This document shows positions 30,589 through 38,470 of a stretch of DNA of 38,470 nucleotides, piece after piece. Made by a program: the position numbers and the translations under genes. Under the pieces are notes generated by a model. It did not search any database. It was not told the origin of the DNA and saw nothing but the letters and a program-made list of their open reading frames with translations. Where the stretch lies: positions 1-38,470 of the forward strand of contig JAPXRI010000027.1 of NCBI GenBank assembly GCA_033813635.1, in the 5' to 3' direction. The stretch comes from JAPXRI01 sp033813635 (GTDB taxonomy: Bacteria; Bacillota; Clostridia; Oscillospirales; QAMX01). Within the stretch, counting starts at the first letter, position 1. Each line of letters opens with the position of its first letter.

Positions 30589-31998
30589 ATGGGACCGTTT
30601 GCAATCGGACTGATTGTTGTTATCGCGGTATTTCTTTTCACGATGTTTTTGCTGATCGTATCCCGTTACCGCAAGTGCCCGTCGGACAAAGTCATGGTGA
30701 TCTACGGCAAGGTGGGAAACAACTCCGACGGCACCAGCCGTTCAGCGAAATGCATCCACGGAGGCGCGGCGTTTGTCTGGCCGATATTTCAGGCGTACCA
30801 ATACCTCGACCTGACGCCGATCTCAATAGGCGTAGACCTGCGCAACGCGCTGTCCCAGCAGAACATCAGGATTGACGTGCCCTCGAGCTTTACGGTGGGC
30901 ATTTCGACGGAGCCCGAGATTATGCAGAACGCCGCGGAGAGGCTGCTCGGGCTGAAGCTGAACGAAATCCAGGAGCTCGCTAAGGATATCATTCTCGGAC
31001 AGCTCCGTCTGGTCATCGCGACGATGGATATCGAGGAAATCAACGCCGACAGGGATAAATTCCTCTCCGCCGTATCGGGCAACGTGGAAACCGAGCTGAA
31101 GAAAATCGGTCTCAGGCTGATCAACGTCAACGTGACGGATATCAACGACGAGTCCGGGTACATAGAGGCGCTGGGCAAGGAAGCCGCCGCCAAGGCTATC
31201 AACGACGCCAAGCGCAGCGTCGCCGAAAAGGACCGCGACGGCGCTATCGGCGAGGCGAACGCGAGGATGGACCAGCGTATCCAGGTAGCGAATGCCAACT
31301 CCCTTGCCATACAGGGCGAGAACAAGGCGCAGGCCGAGATTTCACAGTCCAACGCGTCGCGCAGGGAGATTGAGGCGGACGCGCTCCGGAGAGCGACCGC
31401 GGCCGAGAAAATCGCGGCGGCGAGGGCCTTGAACGAGGCCTACAACGCCGAAAAAGAAGCCGAAATCGCCCGCGCCGAAAAGGAGAAGGCGACGCTGGAG
31501 GCGGACATCCTGGTGCAGTCGGAGATCAACCGCAGAAAGATCGAGATCGAGGCCAACGCCGCCGCCGAACGCGCGAAAATCCAGGCCAAGGGCGAGGCGG
31601 AGGCAATCTTCGCAAAAATGGAAGCCGAGGCGCGGGGTATAGAGGTCCAGCTAAAGCGCCAGGCGGCCGGTCTTGCGGAAATCGTCAGAGCGGCCGGCGG
31701 AAATCCGAACGAGGCCGTAAAGCTGATGATTGCGGACAAAATCGAAGAGCTCATCAGAACGCAGGTCGACGCGGTCAAGAACTTAAAGATCGACAAGGTG
31801 ACCGTCTGGGACGGCGGTTCGAAGGATGGTTCCGCGACGTCGAATTTCGCTTCCTCGCTTATTAAATCGATTCCCCCGCTGAACGACCTTTTCGAGATGG
31901 CCGGTCTGCAGCTACCGGACTACCTGGGCAAAAAAGCGCAGGAGGACGGGACGGAGCTTGCAAAAGCGGCGGAGGACAAAGAAGGCGAAACAAAATAA
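30589..31998 (+). CDS. Flotillin-like protein (YuaG/FloT type)
   Basis: 469 residues. One N-terminal membrane helix (about 4-24), an SPFH/band-7 domain (about 28-200, with VMVIYGKVG, IRIDVPSSFTVGISTEPE and INVNVTDINDESGY), then a long heptad-rich coiled coil (about 205-370) full of Ala, Glu and Lys with repeats such as AEIARAEKEKATLEA. A short C-terminal tail ends in KAAEDKEGETK. Flotillins scaffold membrane microdomains, affecting fluidity, secretion and signalling. It follows GGAAAGGAAGG and is paired with the upstream NfeD-like gene. A terminator follows at 32041-32082. Confidence 0.95.
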   Translation: MGPFAIGLIVVIAVFLFTMFLLIVSRYRKCPSDKVMVIYGKVGNNSDGTSRSAKCIHGGAAFVWPIFQAYQYLDLTPISIGVDLRNALSQQNIRIDVPSSFTVGISTEPEIMQNAAERLLGLKLNEIQELAKDIILGQLRLVIATMDIEEINADRDKFLSAVSGNVETELKKIGLRLINVNVTDINDESGYIEALGKEAAAKAINDAKRSVAEKDRDGAIGEANARMDQRIQVANANSLAIQGENKAQAEISQSNASRREIEADALRRATAAEKIAAARALNEAYNAEKEAEIARAEKEKATLEADILVQSEINRRKIEIEANAAAERAKIQAKGEAEAIFAKMEAEARGIEVQLKRQAAGLAEIVRAAGGNPNEAVKLMIADKIEELIRTQVDAVKNLKIDKVTVWDGGSKDGSATSNFASSLIKSIPPLNDLFEMAGLQLPDYLGKKAQEDGTELAKAAEDKEGETK

Positions 31999-32040
31999 GC
32001 CAAACGCCCTCGCGGTGTTAGGCTTTAAACACTAAGAGGA

Positions 32041-32082
32041 CTGCCGTAAAACGCACATAACGCATTTACGGCAGCCCTTTTT
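32041..32082 (+). terminator. Terminator after the flotillin gene
   Basis: CTGCCGTAAA (32041-32050) and TTTACGGCAG (32065-32074) form a perfect 10-bp stem, followed by CCCTTTTT. Confidence 0.85.
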
Positions 32083-32096
32083 AAATGAATTCCTTT

Positions 32097-32160
32097 CAAC
32101 CCGGCAGCAGGCGCCGGGGTTGAGCGGGGGAGCAAAAAAAGAGCACAGCCCGGTGATGTT
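32097..32160. other. Second hairpin in the flotillin-MFP gap
   Basis: CAACCCGGC and GCCGGGGTTG pair with one bulged G (32097-32122). No T run follows. The remainder up to the next promoter holds no gene. Confidence 0.35.
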
Positions 32161-32174
32161 TTACAATCTGCTAA

Positions 32175-32203
32175 TTGAAAACTTAAATGAGGTATGATAT
32201 AAT
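32175..32203 (+). promoter_or_regulatory. Promoter of the MacAB-like operon
   Basis: TTGAAA (32175-32180), 17 bases, TATAAT (32198-32203) with TGN extended -10. It implies a leader of about 200 bases before the MFP gene. Confidence 0.85.
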
Positions 32204-32304
32204 TCGAAACATAAAATATCAATCTAATATTGCCTGCCTGATATCATATTTTTAAGCAGACTCGCGTTGCTTTAAAGCATAACGTTCCCCAAACGGCCCG
32301 GTCG

Positions 32305-32377
32305 GACCGCATGTGCATGTGCGGTCTTGCGAATTTTCCACTTGAAAACCGCACGGTGCGCCAATCCGGCGCGCCGT
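32305..32377 (+). promoter_or_regulatory. Structured leader upstream of the MFP gene
   Basis: Two stems: GACCGCA (32305-32311) with TGCGGTC (32320-32326), and a 10-bp stem ACGGTGCGCC (32353-32362) with GGCGCGCCGT (32368-32377). A CGGT-CGG-ACCG hairpin (32299-32309) overlaps the first stem and would compete with it. There is no U tract, and I do not recognise a known riboswitch class. Confidence 0.4.
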
Positions 32378-32409
32378 AGATAAAAGATTGCCTCGGGAGG
32401 TTAATTGCT

Positions 32410-33477
32410 ATGTCAAACAAAAGGAAGTCAGGGAGTAAAACAGTTCTCACGGCGATAGTTTTAGCTGCATTGTTTCTGCCTGTGTTTGCGCTGGGCGGCT
32501 GCAGCCTCTTTCCGAAAGAGGAAGAGGCGATAAAGCCGGAGCTTATACAGACTGAGAAAGCGGAGTATGTCACCGTTAACCCGGTGCGAACGACTTTGAA
32601 AAACGAAGTCAACGGTGACGGCAGGGTCAAACCGAAGCAACAGTACGACCTGGTGTTCAACAAAATCGTCGGCGAAGGCACTCTCGCCTCGATGAATGCG
32701 GACTACGGCCAGCAGGTCAAAAAAGGCGACATACTCTGCACCCTCGACAACAGCGAGCTCGCCGACGAAATGGACATCCGCGAGATGCAGTATGAAATCG
32801 CCAAAATCGATTACAACGAGGCCTATAAGGCCTATCAGGCGGGCGAGCTCAGCTATCGCAACTGGCTGCAGGCGCAGATCAGTTTCAAAAGCGCCACAAA
32901 GCAGTTCAACGAGTATAAAGAGATGTACGATACGATGATTCTGAGATCACCGATAGACGGCGTGATCACCTTTAAAGCGGCCGTGACGGTCGGGTCAAGC
33001 GTTAAGAAAGGTTCGCTGATGTATTCGGTCTCGGATGTATCGAGTCTCTATGTCCAGTATTCGGGCCAGGGCTATGACAAGATCCCTCTCAACGCTCAGT
33101 GCGAACTGACGGTGACGACCGTTGACGGAAAAGTCGTCAACTGCAAGGGAACGGTTGTGATGACACCGATGGTGGCCGATAAAACCTCTCCGAATTACTC
33201 GCAGTATACGGTGATCATACAGCCGGACTCGAGTTTTCCGTCCGAATCGGTTAAGATTGACTCCGTCGTCACGGTCTACTATCTTATAGAGCAGAAAGAA
33301 GACGCGCTGACGATACCGACCAGCTGCATAAAGCAGGACTCGCTGCGCTCGTATGTGTATGTTCTTCAGGACGGCTACCGGCAGGAGCGCGATGTGGTAA
33401 CCGGTCTGGTGGGTGAAAACGGCTATACGACCGAAATTGTCAGCGGGCTCAGCGAGGAAGATAAGGTCATTAAATAG
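32410..33477 (+). CDS. Membrane fusion lipoprotein (HlyD/MacA-like)
   Basis: 355 residues. Lipoprotein signal with a strong lipobox LGGC (Cys31). Then the two halves of a lipoyl domain, DLVFNKIVGEGTLASMNADY (about 81-100) and ILRSPIDGVITFKAAVTVGS (about 176-195), separated by a helical hairpin (118-175), then beta-barrel and membrane-proximal domains to the end. This is the adaptor of MacAB-type or Gram-positive ABC export systems. It leads an operon with an FtsX-type permease and two ATPases. GGGAGG precedes the start. The substrate is unknown; antimicrobial peptide, lipid or signal-peptide export are all possible. Confidence 0.9.
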   Translation: MSNKRKSGSKTVLTAIVLAALFLPVFALGGCSLFPKEEEAIKPELIQTEKAEYVTVNPVRTTLKNEVNGDGRVKPKQQYDLVFNKIVGEGTLASMNADYGQQVKKGDILCTLDNSELADEMDIREMQYEIAKIDYNEAYKAYQAGELSYRNWLQAQISFKSATKQFNEYKEMYDTMILRSPIDGVITFKAAVTVGSSVKKGSLMYSVSDVSSLYVQYSGQGYDKIPLNAQCELTVTTVDGKVVNCKGTVVMTPMVADKTSPNYSQYTVIIQPDSSFPSESVKIDSVVTVYYLIEQKEDALTIPTSCIKQDSLRSYVYVLQDGYRQERDVVTGLVGENGYTTEIVSGLSEEDKVIK

Positions 33478-33513
33478 CGCCAAAATTGCCGAAAATGTAA
33501 AGGAGCGGAGACA

Positions 33514-36396
33514 ATGTTTGTCACGGTGTTTCGCAGACTTACCGGCAATAAATGGAAGGCGCTTTCGCTGCTTGTCGGTCTGGTCCTTGCGGTCGCGATA
33601 GCTTTTTCGATACCGGTCTACACGAACGGTATTCTGCAGCGCATGCTTTCAAATGAGCTTGAGAATATTTACTTAAAAACCGGGAGATACCCTTCATATA
33701 TTTCCGCCGTTTACAAACTGACCGGAAACGCGAAGGATTCGATCGGCTATCAGCGCGCGATGCAGTCCGGAATAGACGATACGATCAAAAAAATGGGGTT
33801 GAACGCGTCTCTAAGCGGGCTGTTTATCGAGTACAGGCAATTCCAGCTGAAGAGCGAGCAGAGCAACTCTTCAAATCTGAATTTTATATTTAACTACATA
33901 GCCGACTTCGAGAACTACGTCAACATAAAGGTTGGCAGAATGTATAATCCGGACAGGGACGACGGTGTTATCGAGGTCGTAGTGAGACAGAAGTTCCTTA
34001 TCGACCACAACCTGACGCTGAACAGGGTCTACGAACTCAGCAACATCTTTTCCGACGAGGGGCCGATTTCCTTTGAAATCGTCGGCGTCGTCGAGGCTAA
34101 GGACGCGAACGAACTTTTCTGGTTCAAGGAGTTTGAGGATTTCGAGGGAATGGCGTTCTGTGCCAACCAGTATTTCGAACAGCGTATAATGAACGAACCG
34201 AGTTTTTCGAGGCATGTCGGGAGAATCGGCGCGTTTTCGGTTATCGACTTCGAAGATATCAAGGTGCACAATGTGCCGATGATCGTGAAGGCCTACGAGA
34301 ACGGGAAGGCTCAGCTGGCAAATTACCCCGGCGTCGCCCTCGGGTTTGAAGCCGCGGACACGCTGAGCTCGTTTGTCAAGGCTTCCGACACCGTTTTCGC
34401 CAGCATGCTGATAGTCATCATCCCGATATTTGTTCTCCTGGTATTTTTCATCATCATGGTCTCATGGCTGAAGGTGGAAAGCGAGCAAAACGAAATATCC
34501 GTGATGCAGAGCAGGGGCGCATCAAGGCTGCAGATATTGAAGCTCTATTTCCTTGAGAGCGTTATGCTCTCGCTTGCGGCTCTGGTTCTCGGCGTGCCCC
34601 TAGGGCTGTTTTTCTGCCGCGTAATCGGCGCTTCCAACGGCTTCCTCCAGTTTGTGGACAGGGCGCCCCTTGAGATAAACATAAGGCCGATTGCGGTCTA
34701 TGTCACTCTTGCGACGGCGGTTTTTTTTATGCTGGTTGTGATGATTCCGGCGTTTGCGGGGGCAGGGGTCAATATCGTAGAGAGTAAACGGAAAAAGACG
34801 CTGCGCCATACGCCTTTCTACCACCGATTCTTCCTTGATTTTCTGCTTCTCGGCGCCGGCATCTACGGATATCTGGCGGTGAAAAAGAAGCTCGACTACT
34901 ATACCGAGACGCGCACGAATTTTACGATAACCACGGGCGACAGCGATTTTCTGATGTACATATCCGTCGTCCTGTTCGCTCTGGGCGCGGGGATGCTGTT
35001 TTTACGCATTTACCCGGTCATCGTCCAGCTGATCTTTAAGCTGGGCAAAAAAATCTGGCCGTCGTGGATGTACTTCAGTCTGAACAGGACGGGGCAGAAC
35101 CGTGACTGCTCAAGCATTATGCTGTTTTTGATTCTGACGGTATCGATAGGCATTTTCAACGCGGACTCCGCGCGGTCCATCAACTACCATGCCGAGACAA
35201 ACACGAAGGTTCTGGTGGGCGCGGATGCCGTCTACACGCCGAAGTGGAAGCTGTACAACGCCAATACCGGCGAGTTCATACAGGGGTCGGTGGAGCCCGG
35301 TCAGGTTACGCTGGCAATCTACGACGAGGGGATAAAGATACAGGAGATCCCGATTATGTTCAAGGAGATGTACCCCGAGTCGTTCTACCGGTTTGACGAG
35401 ATCGAAAACATCGCCAGGGTATATACCGACGAGGAAGCGAGCGTCAGGTATATCTCCGGCGAGCGTACCAATTCGCGGCTTATCACCGATGTCAACCTGA
35501 TGTGCACGGACCCTTATGATTTCGCGATGACTGCTTACAGCAGCAGTTATATGAACTATTACCATATCAACGAGTACGCCAACGCGCTGATACAGGTGGA
35601 CAACGGCGCTGTTCTGTCAAACGCGCTGATGGAAAAGCTCGGCGCCGTCCAGGGAGACAGGATCAGAATCAGCTGCAACGGCGGGCAGTTTGAGTGCACG
35701 GTCATCGGCGGCGTCGATAATTGGCCCGGAATCGAATCCTATTATGAGAACACGGACGGGGTTCTCAAGCAGAAATATTTCGTTATCGCTAAGCTTTCGA
35801 CTATGTTTGCCGAAAACAGGATTGTACCGTACAGCTTCTGGATAAAGAAAGCCGAGGGCGTAACGGACAGGGAACTGTACGACGCGCTGAAAGCGAGCGA
35901 TTACGGCCTGACGCAGTTTGAAAGCGCCACAACGGCTCTGATTGAGGCCAAAAATCAGCCGGTGCTCCAGGGGACCAACGGGCTGCTCTCCGTGTCCTTT
36001 ATCACGTCGGTCGTCATCTGCGCGCTCGGATTTCTGACGTACTGGATCATATCTATTAAAAACAGGACGCTTCAGTTCGGAATATCCAGGGCCCTCGGCG
36101 TCACCAAGGTCGGAATCATGCTGATGCTGATTTCCGAGCAGGTGCTGATTTCGGGCATGGCGTTCGGAGTCGGCATCGTAATCGGAAAAATCGGCAGCAC
36201 CATGTTTGTTCCGCTGCTGGGTCTCAACTATATCACGCCTACCGACGTCGTGCCGTTTATCGTAATGGCGCTGCGATCCGATTTTTACCGGATACTGATC
36301 ACCATGTGCGGAATGCTCCTGATCTGCTTTAGCATATTGTCCGGCATGGTGATAAGGCAGAAAATCGACCGCGCTATCAAGCTCGGCGAGGATTAA
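33514..36396 (+). CDS. FtsX-family ABC permease, large (960 residues)
   Basis: Very long permease. TM1 at about 17-36, an extracytoplasmic domain (about 40-290), a TM cluster (roughly 297-318, 346-366, 397-415, 441-455, 485-505, 532-550), a second large outer domain (about 555-820) and a final set of three TM helices (about 822-845, 868-890, 925-948) with the FtsX-like stretch SIKNRTLQFGISRALGVTKV. The two FtsX-type modules in one chain suggest that it works as the single permease of the complex. The ATG follows AAAGGAGCGGAG. It is 36 bases after the MFP gene and 15 before the first ATPase. Confidence 0.9.
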   Translation: MFVTVFRRLTGNKWKALSLLVGLVLAVAIAFSIPVYTNGILQRMLSNELENIYLKTGRYPSYISAVYKLTGNAKDSIGYQRAMQSGIDDTIKKMGLNASLSGLFIEYRQFQLKSEQSNSSNLNFIFNYIADFENYVNIKVGRMYNPDRDDGVIEVVVRQKFLIDHNLTLNRVYELSNIFSDEGPISFEIVGVVEAKDANELFWFKEFEDFEGMAFCANQYFEQRIMNEPSFSRHVGRIGAFSVIDFEDIKVHNVPMIVKAYENGKAQLANYPGVALGFEAADTLSSFVKASDTVFASMLIVIIPIFVLLVFFIIMVSWLKVESEQNEISVMQSRGASRLQILKLYFLESVMLSLAALVLGVPLGLFFCRVIGASNGFLQFVDRAPLEINIRPIAVYVTLATAVFFMLVVMIPAFAGAGVNIVESKRKKTLRHTPFYHRFFLDFLLLGAGIYGYLAVKKKLDYYTETRTNFTITTGDSDFLMYISVVLFALGAGMLFLRIYPVIVQLIFKLGKKIWPSWMYFSLNRTGQNRDCSSIMLFLILTVSIGIFNADSARSINYHAETNTKVLVGADAVYTPKWKLYNANTGEFIQGSVEPGQVTLAIYDEGIKIQEIPIMFKEMYPESFYRFDEIENIARVYTDEEASVRYISGERTNSRLITDVNLMCTDPYDFAMTAYSSSYMNYYHINEYANALIQVDNGAVLSNALMEKLGAVQGDRIRISCNGGQFECTVIGGVDNWPGIESYYENTDGVLKQKYFVIAKLSTMFAENRIVPYSFWIKKAEGVTDRELYDALKASDYGLTQFESATTALIEAKNQPVLQGTNGLLSVSFITSVVICALGFLTYWIISIKNRTLQFGISRALGVTKVGIMLMLISEQVLISGMAFGVGIVIGKIGSTMFVPLLGLNYITPTDVVPFIVMALRSDFYRILITMCGMLLICFSILSGMVIRQKIDRAIKLGED

Positions 36397-36411
36397 AGGA
36401 TGGAGATAAAT

Positions 36412-37098
36412 ATGGAGAGCCTGATAATGAGAACGGAAAACGTCACAAGGCGCTTTAAATCCGGCTCCGAGATTATTTACGCGCTGAAAGACGTCACCGT
36501 GTCGATTCCAAGAAATAAACTGACTATTTTCCGCGGCCGTTCCGGGTCGGGAAAGACGACGCTTCTGAACATGCTGAGCGGGCTTGACAAACCGAGCGAG
36601 GGTAAGGTTTTTTTGGGTGATACCGATATAACAAGTCTGCCGGATAAGGAAATGGATAAAATCAGGGCAAAGAAAATCGGTTTTGTCTTTCAGTCGATCG
36701 CGCTGATGCCGGATATGAACGCGCTGGAAAACGTCGAATACGGCCTGCGCATCTCCGGGAAGCTTAGGAAGAAAACGGATATGAGCGCGATGCAGTGTCT
36801 GGAGATGGTCGGACTGGGAAAACGGGCGAAACACCTGGCCGCCGAGCTCTCGGGCGGCGAACAGCAGCGCGTCGCCATCGCGAGGAGCTTTGCGCACGGC
36901 CCGGAAATCATATTCGCCGACGAGCCCACGGCCGAGCTCGACACGGCGATGGGAATTCAGGTCGTCGATATTTTCAAACGCCTGATCAGCGAACACGGGA
37001 TCACCGTGGTGATGACGACCCACGACCCGCATATGCTTGAGCTCGCCGACTGCGTCTATACGCTTTCAGATGGGGTGATTGTGGATGGCAATGATTGA
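36412..37098 (+). CDS. ABC ATPase 1 of the MacAB-like exporter
   Basis: 228 residues of the LolD/MacB type. Walker A GRSGSGKTT (42-50), Q-loop VFQSIALMP, signature LSGGEQQRVAIARS (146-159), Walker B IIFADEPTAELD (166-177), H-loop TTHDPHM. I chose the ATG at 36412 because GGAG lies six bases before it; the ATG at 36400 has a purine run too close to it. It overlaps the next ATPase gene by 14 bases. The role is to power the permease upstream, alone or together with ATPase 2. Confidence 0.92.
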   Translation: MESLIMRTENVTRRFKSGSEIIYALKDVTVSIPRNKLTIFRGRSGSGKTTLLNMLSGLDKPSEGKVFLGDTDITSLPDKEMDKIRAKKIGFVFQSIALMPDMNALENVEYGLRISGKLRKKTDMSAMQCLEMVGLGKRAKHLAAELSGGEQQRVAIARSFAHGPEIIFADEPTAELDTAMGIQVVDIFKRLISEHGITVVMTTHDPHMLELADCVYTLSDGVIVDGND

Positions 37099-38026
37099 AT
37101 GCGAGAACCTGGTAAAAATCTATAAGACAAACCTTGTAGAGGTAATCGCGCTCCAGGGTCTGGACCTCACCGTGGAAGAGGGCGAGTTCATGGCCCTGAT
37201 AGGAAAGAGCGGGAGCGGGAAGTCCACGCTTTTGAATATCCTCGGCGGGCTTGACAGGCCGACCGCGGGGAGTCTGACGGTCAACGGCATCAACATGCTC
37301 CGGATTAAAAAGTCCGACCTAATAAAGTATAAGCGAAACACCGTCGGTTTCGTCTGGCAGAACAACGCGCGAAACCTGATTCCCTACTTAAGCGCGCTGG
37401 AGAACGTAATGCAGCCGATGATATTCTTCGGGGGCAAGAACAGGGAAAAGCGCGCAAAGGAGCTTCTGGAGATAGTCGGGCTGAAAAACCGAATGCATAA
37501 CAAGCTTATGCAGCTTTCCGGCGGCGAACAGCAGCGCGTCGCGATAGCAATCGCTATGGCCAACTCCCCGAAGCTGCTGCTGACCGACGAGCCCACCGGT
37601 GCCGTGGACACTAAGACGGCGGACATGATTTTCGACATTTTCAGGGAGCTAAACAAGACCTTCAACCAGACGATTATCGTCGTGACCCACGACATGAGGC
37701 TTTCGGCAAAGGTCGACAGGGTTGTGAACATCCGGGACGGCAAGACCAGCAGCGAGTTTATCAGAAACATAAGCTACGCCCGGGAGCTCGATTTGATGCA
37801 TAAGCAAAACGAGGAGCGGCTCTCTTCGCACTCGTCCACCCATACCGAGTGGATCATGCTGGACCGCGCCGGCAGGCTCCAGATCCCGCAGGAGTACGTC
37901 GACAAGCTGGAGATAAAAACCCCGGGCAGGATGCTCGCCGACTTGGACGGTGAGCGCATCATTCTGACGAAGGGGAACGGAGACGGCGGAAGCTCCGAGC
38001 CCGCCGCGGCGGCGAAACAAAATTAA
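37085..38026 (+). CDS. ABC ATPase 2 with AbrB/SpoVT-like C-terminal domain
   Basis: 313 residues. The ATPase core spans 1-225: Walker A IGKSGSGKST (39-48), signature LSGGEQQRVAIAIAMA (144-159, with Ile where Arg is usual), Walker B LLLTDEPTGAVD (164-175) and THDMRLS. After a linker comes a segment (256-296) with LDRAGRLQIPQEYVDKLEI and DLDGERIIL, matching the swapped-hairpin AbrB/SpoVT pattern, then a Ser/Ala-rich tail. The ATG at 37085 has GGGGTGA six bases upstream; TTG at 37079 is rejected. It is the last gene of the operon, overlapping ATPase 1. How the extra domain acts is unknown; see findings. Confidence 0.88.
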   Translation: MAMIECENLVKIYKTNLVEVIALQGLDLTVEEGEFMALIGKSGSGKSTLLNILGGLDRPTAGSLTVNGINMLRIKKSDLIKYKRNTVGFVWQNNARNLIPYLSALENVMQPMIFFGGKNREKRAKELLEIVGLKNRMHNKLMQLSGGEQQRVAIAIAMANSPKLLLTDEPTGAVDTKTADMIFDIFRELNKTFNQTIIVVTHDMRLSAKVDRVVNIRDGKTSSEFIRNISYARELDLMHKQNEERLSSHSSTHTEWIMLDRAGRLQIPQEYVDKLEIKTPGRMLADLDGERIILTKGNGDGGSSEPAAAAKQN

Positions 38027-38042
38027 GGACAGCATAAAAATA

Positions 38043-38072
38043 GACGGTTCCGGTGACATCGCGGGAACCGTC
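38043..38072 (+). terminator. Hairpin after the MacAB-like operon
   Basis: GACGGTTCC (38043-38051) and GGAACCGTC (38064-38072) pair perfectly around 12 bases. The following ACTTTCC has a poor T run, so it may be a weak terminator. Confidence 0.5.
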
Positions 38073-38095
38073 ACTTTCCTGTGCGCTTGGGGCTT

Positions 38096-38191
38096 TTACC
38101 GAGTATTCGCGTCCACATAATACCGGGCTTGAGCGTACCACATCTCCGCGTATTTGCCGCCGGACTGCGCGACAAGCTCGGTGTGCGTGCC
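38096..38191 (-). pseudogene. C-terminal remnant of an ABC exporter
   Basis: On the minus strand the frame reads GTHTELVAQSGGKYAEMW, then YAQARYYVDANTR and TAA. The pattern after the H-loop in ABC exporters is E-x-GTHxELL...GGxYxxMWxxQ, so this is the last 31 codons of such a gene. A stop codon lies two codons before the start of the match, and the rest of the gene is absent from the window. It is a truncated leftover. Confidence 0.75.
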
Positions 38192-38470
38192 GTATTATAA
38201 GTCACATACGATAATAGTGCCGGAAATCGGAGAAAAAGTTCGCGCTCATTCACAATATAATGCATTATAAGCATAAAATGGTTTAATCTTTATGTCAAGA
38301 ATTACCGGTTGCCTTTAAAGGAGAGGGGCGGATAAAAAACCTTGCGCGTGAAATGTAGGATTGTCAAACATATTGGACAGTGAAGGAAGCGATAGCTTCA
38401 TTGGGAGAGCGCCAGTGAAGAGGACGCATCGGGAGATTGTTGGAACGATTTTGGTGGGCAGCTAGCTGCC
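38192..38470. other. Unassigned 3' end of the window
   Basis: No supportable gene. A perfect 14-bp palindrome, TATAATGCATTATA, lies at 38256-38269. The last 130 bases have no ORF with a credible start inside the window; the frames seen are short or broken by stops. The window edge prevents a judgement. Confidence 0.4.

Noticed and set aside
32244..32681. 145-codon open frame on the minus strand across the structured leader
   Set aside because: No ribosome binding site or domain; it overlaps the promoter leader and the start of the MFP gene.
35617..37032. Long open frame of 471 codons on the minus strand
   Set aside because: It lies opposite the permease and ATPase genes, whose conserved ABC motifs settle the strand. 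Its residues are rich in His, Arg and Asp as expected of an antisense shadow.
38330..38470. Possible start of a transposase or RNA gene at the window end
   Set aside because: All three frames contain early stops or lack a start; no recognised motif. The evidence is too thin.
1..38470. CRISPR arrays, tRNA/rRNA genes, prophage or defence systems
   Set aside because: No regularly spaced repeats, no tRNA T-loop pattern in any gap, no phage structural genes. The NYN and MBL proteins alone do not make a defence system.

Overview
The window looks like a piece of chromosome from a fairly GC-rich member of the Clostridia (Oscillospiraceae/Ruminococcaceae-like). The evidence is a Firmicutes-type str operon (rpsL-rpsG-fusA-tuf), strong AGGAGG-type ribosome binding sites, near-consensus sigma-A promoters, a DnaD-domain protein next to a DnaC-like ATPase, DUF1836 and DUF3006 proteins, an NfeD-flotillin pair and a heterodimeric ABC exporter. 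No rRNA, tRNA, CRISPR array or complete insertion sequence was found.

Layout. 1-1.0 kb: a LysR regulator on the minus strand. 1.2-5.8 kb: rpsL, rpsG, fusA and tuf from a clear promoter, closed by a terminator. 5.9-8.2 kb: a clan-A glycoside hydrolase and a membrane protein. 8.3-10.4 kb, minus strand: a GH106-like glycosidase with its own promoter. 10.7-12.8 kb: an ECF-type sigma factor broken by a frameshift, then a one-TM protein that may be its anti-sigma partner. 12.76-13.25 kb: a small unit holding a promoter, a 24-codon ORF and a terminator, then a degenerate ORF with an in-frame TGA. 13.3-14.9 kb: a large lipoprotein of unknown function. 15.1-19.0 kb, minus strand: a five-gene operon (MBL-fold lipoprotein, DUF3006, AI-2E-family permease, NagB-like deaminase, NYN-domain protein) behind a perfect TTGACA-17-TATAAT promoter. 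19.2-21.2 kb: a divergent replication pair (DnaD-like and DnaC-like). 21.2-25.5 kb, minus strand: a histidine phosphatase and two ABC exporter half-transporters. 25.9-29.0 kb: lplA, a glycerol-1-phosphate dehydrogenase (AraM-like) and a HAD-IIA phosphatase (AraL/NagD-like). 29.2-32.0 kb: DUF1836 regulator, NfeD-like protein, flotillin. 32.2-38.0 kb: a long structured leader, then a MacA-like fusion lipoprotein, a 960-residue FtsX-type permease and two ATPases, the second with an AbrB/SpoVT-like tail. 38.1 kb: a remnant of another ABC exporter.

Most of the window is housekeeping and envelope biology. The items most worth a second look are the short-peptide/RNA unit at 12.76-12.99 kb, the DnaC-like protein whose Walker A motif is eroded while Walker B is kept, the ABC ATPase with an AbrB-like tail, the AraM-AraL pair outside an arabinose operon, and the NagB-like enzyme with two changed active-site positions. 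I found no clear new defence or mobile system.
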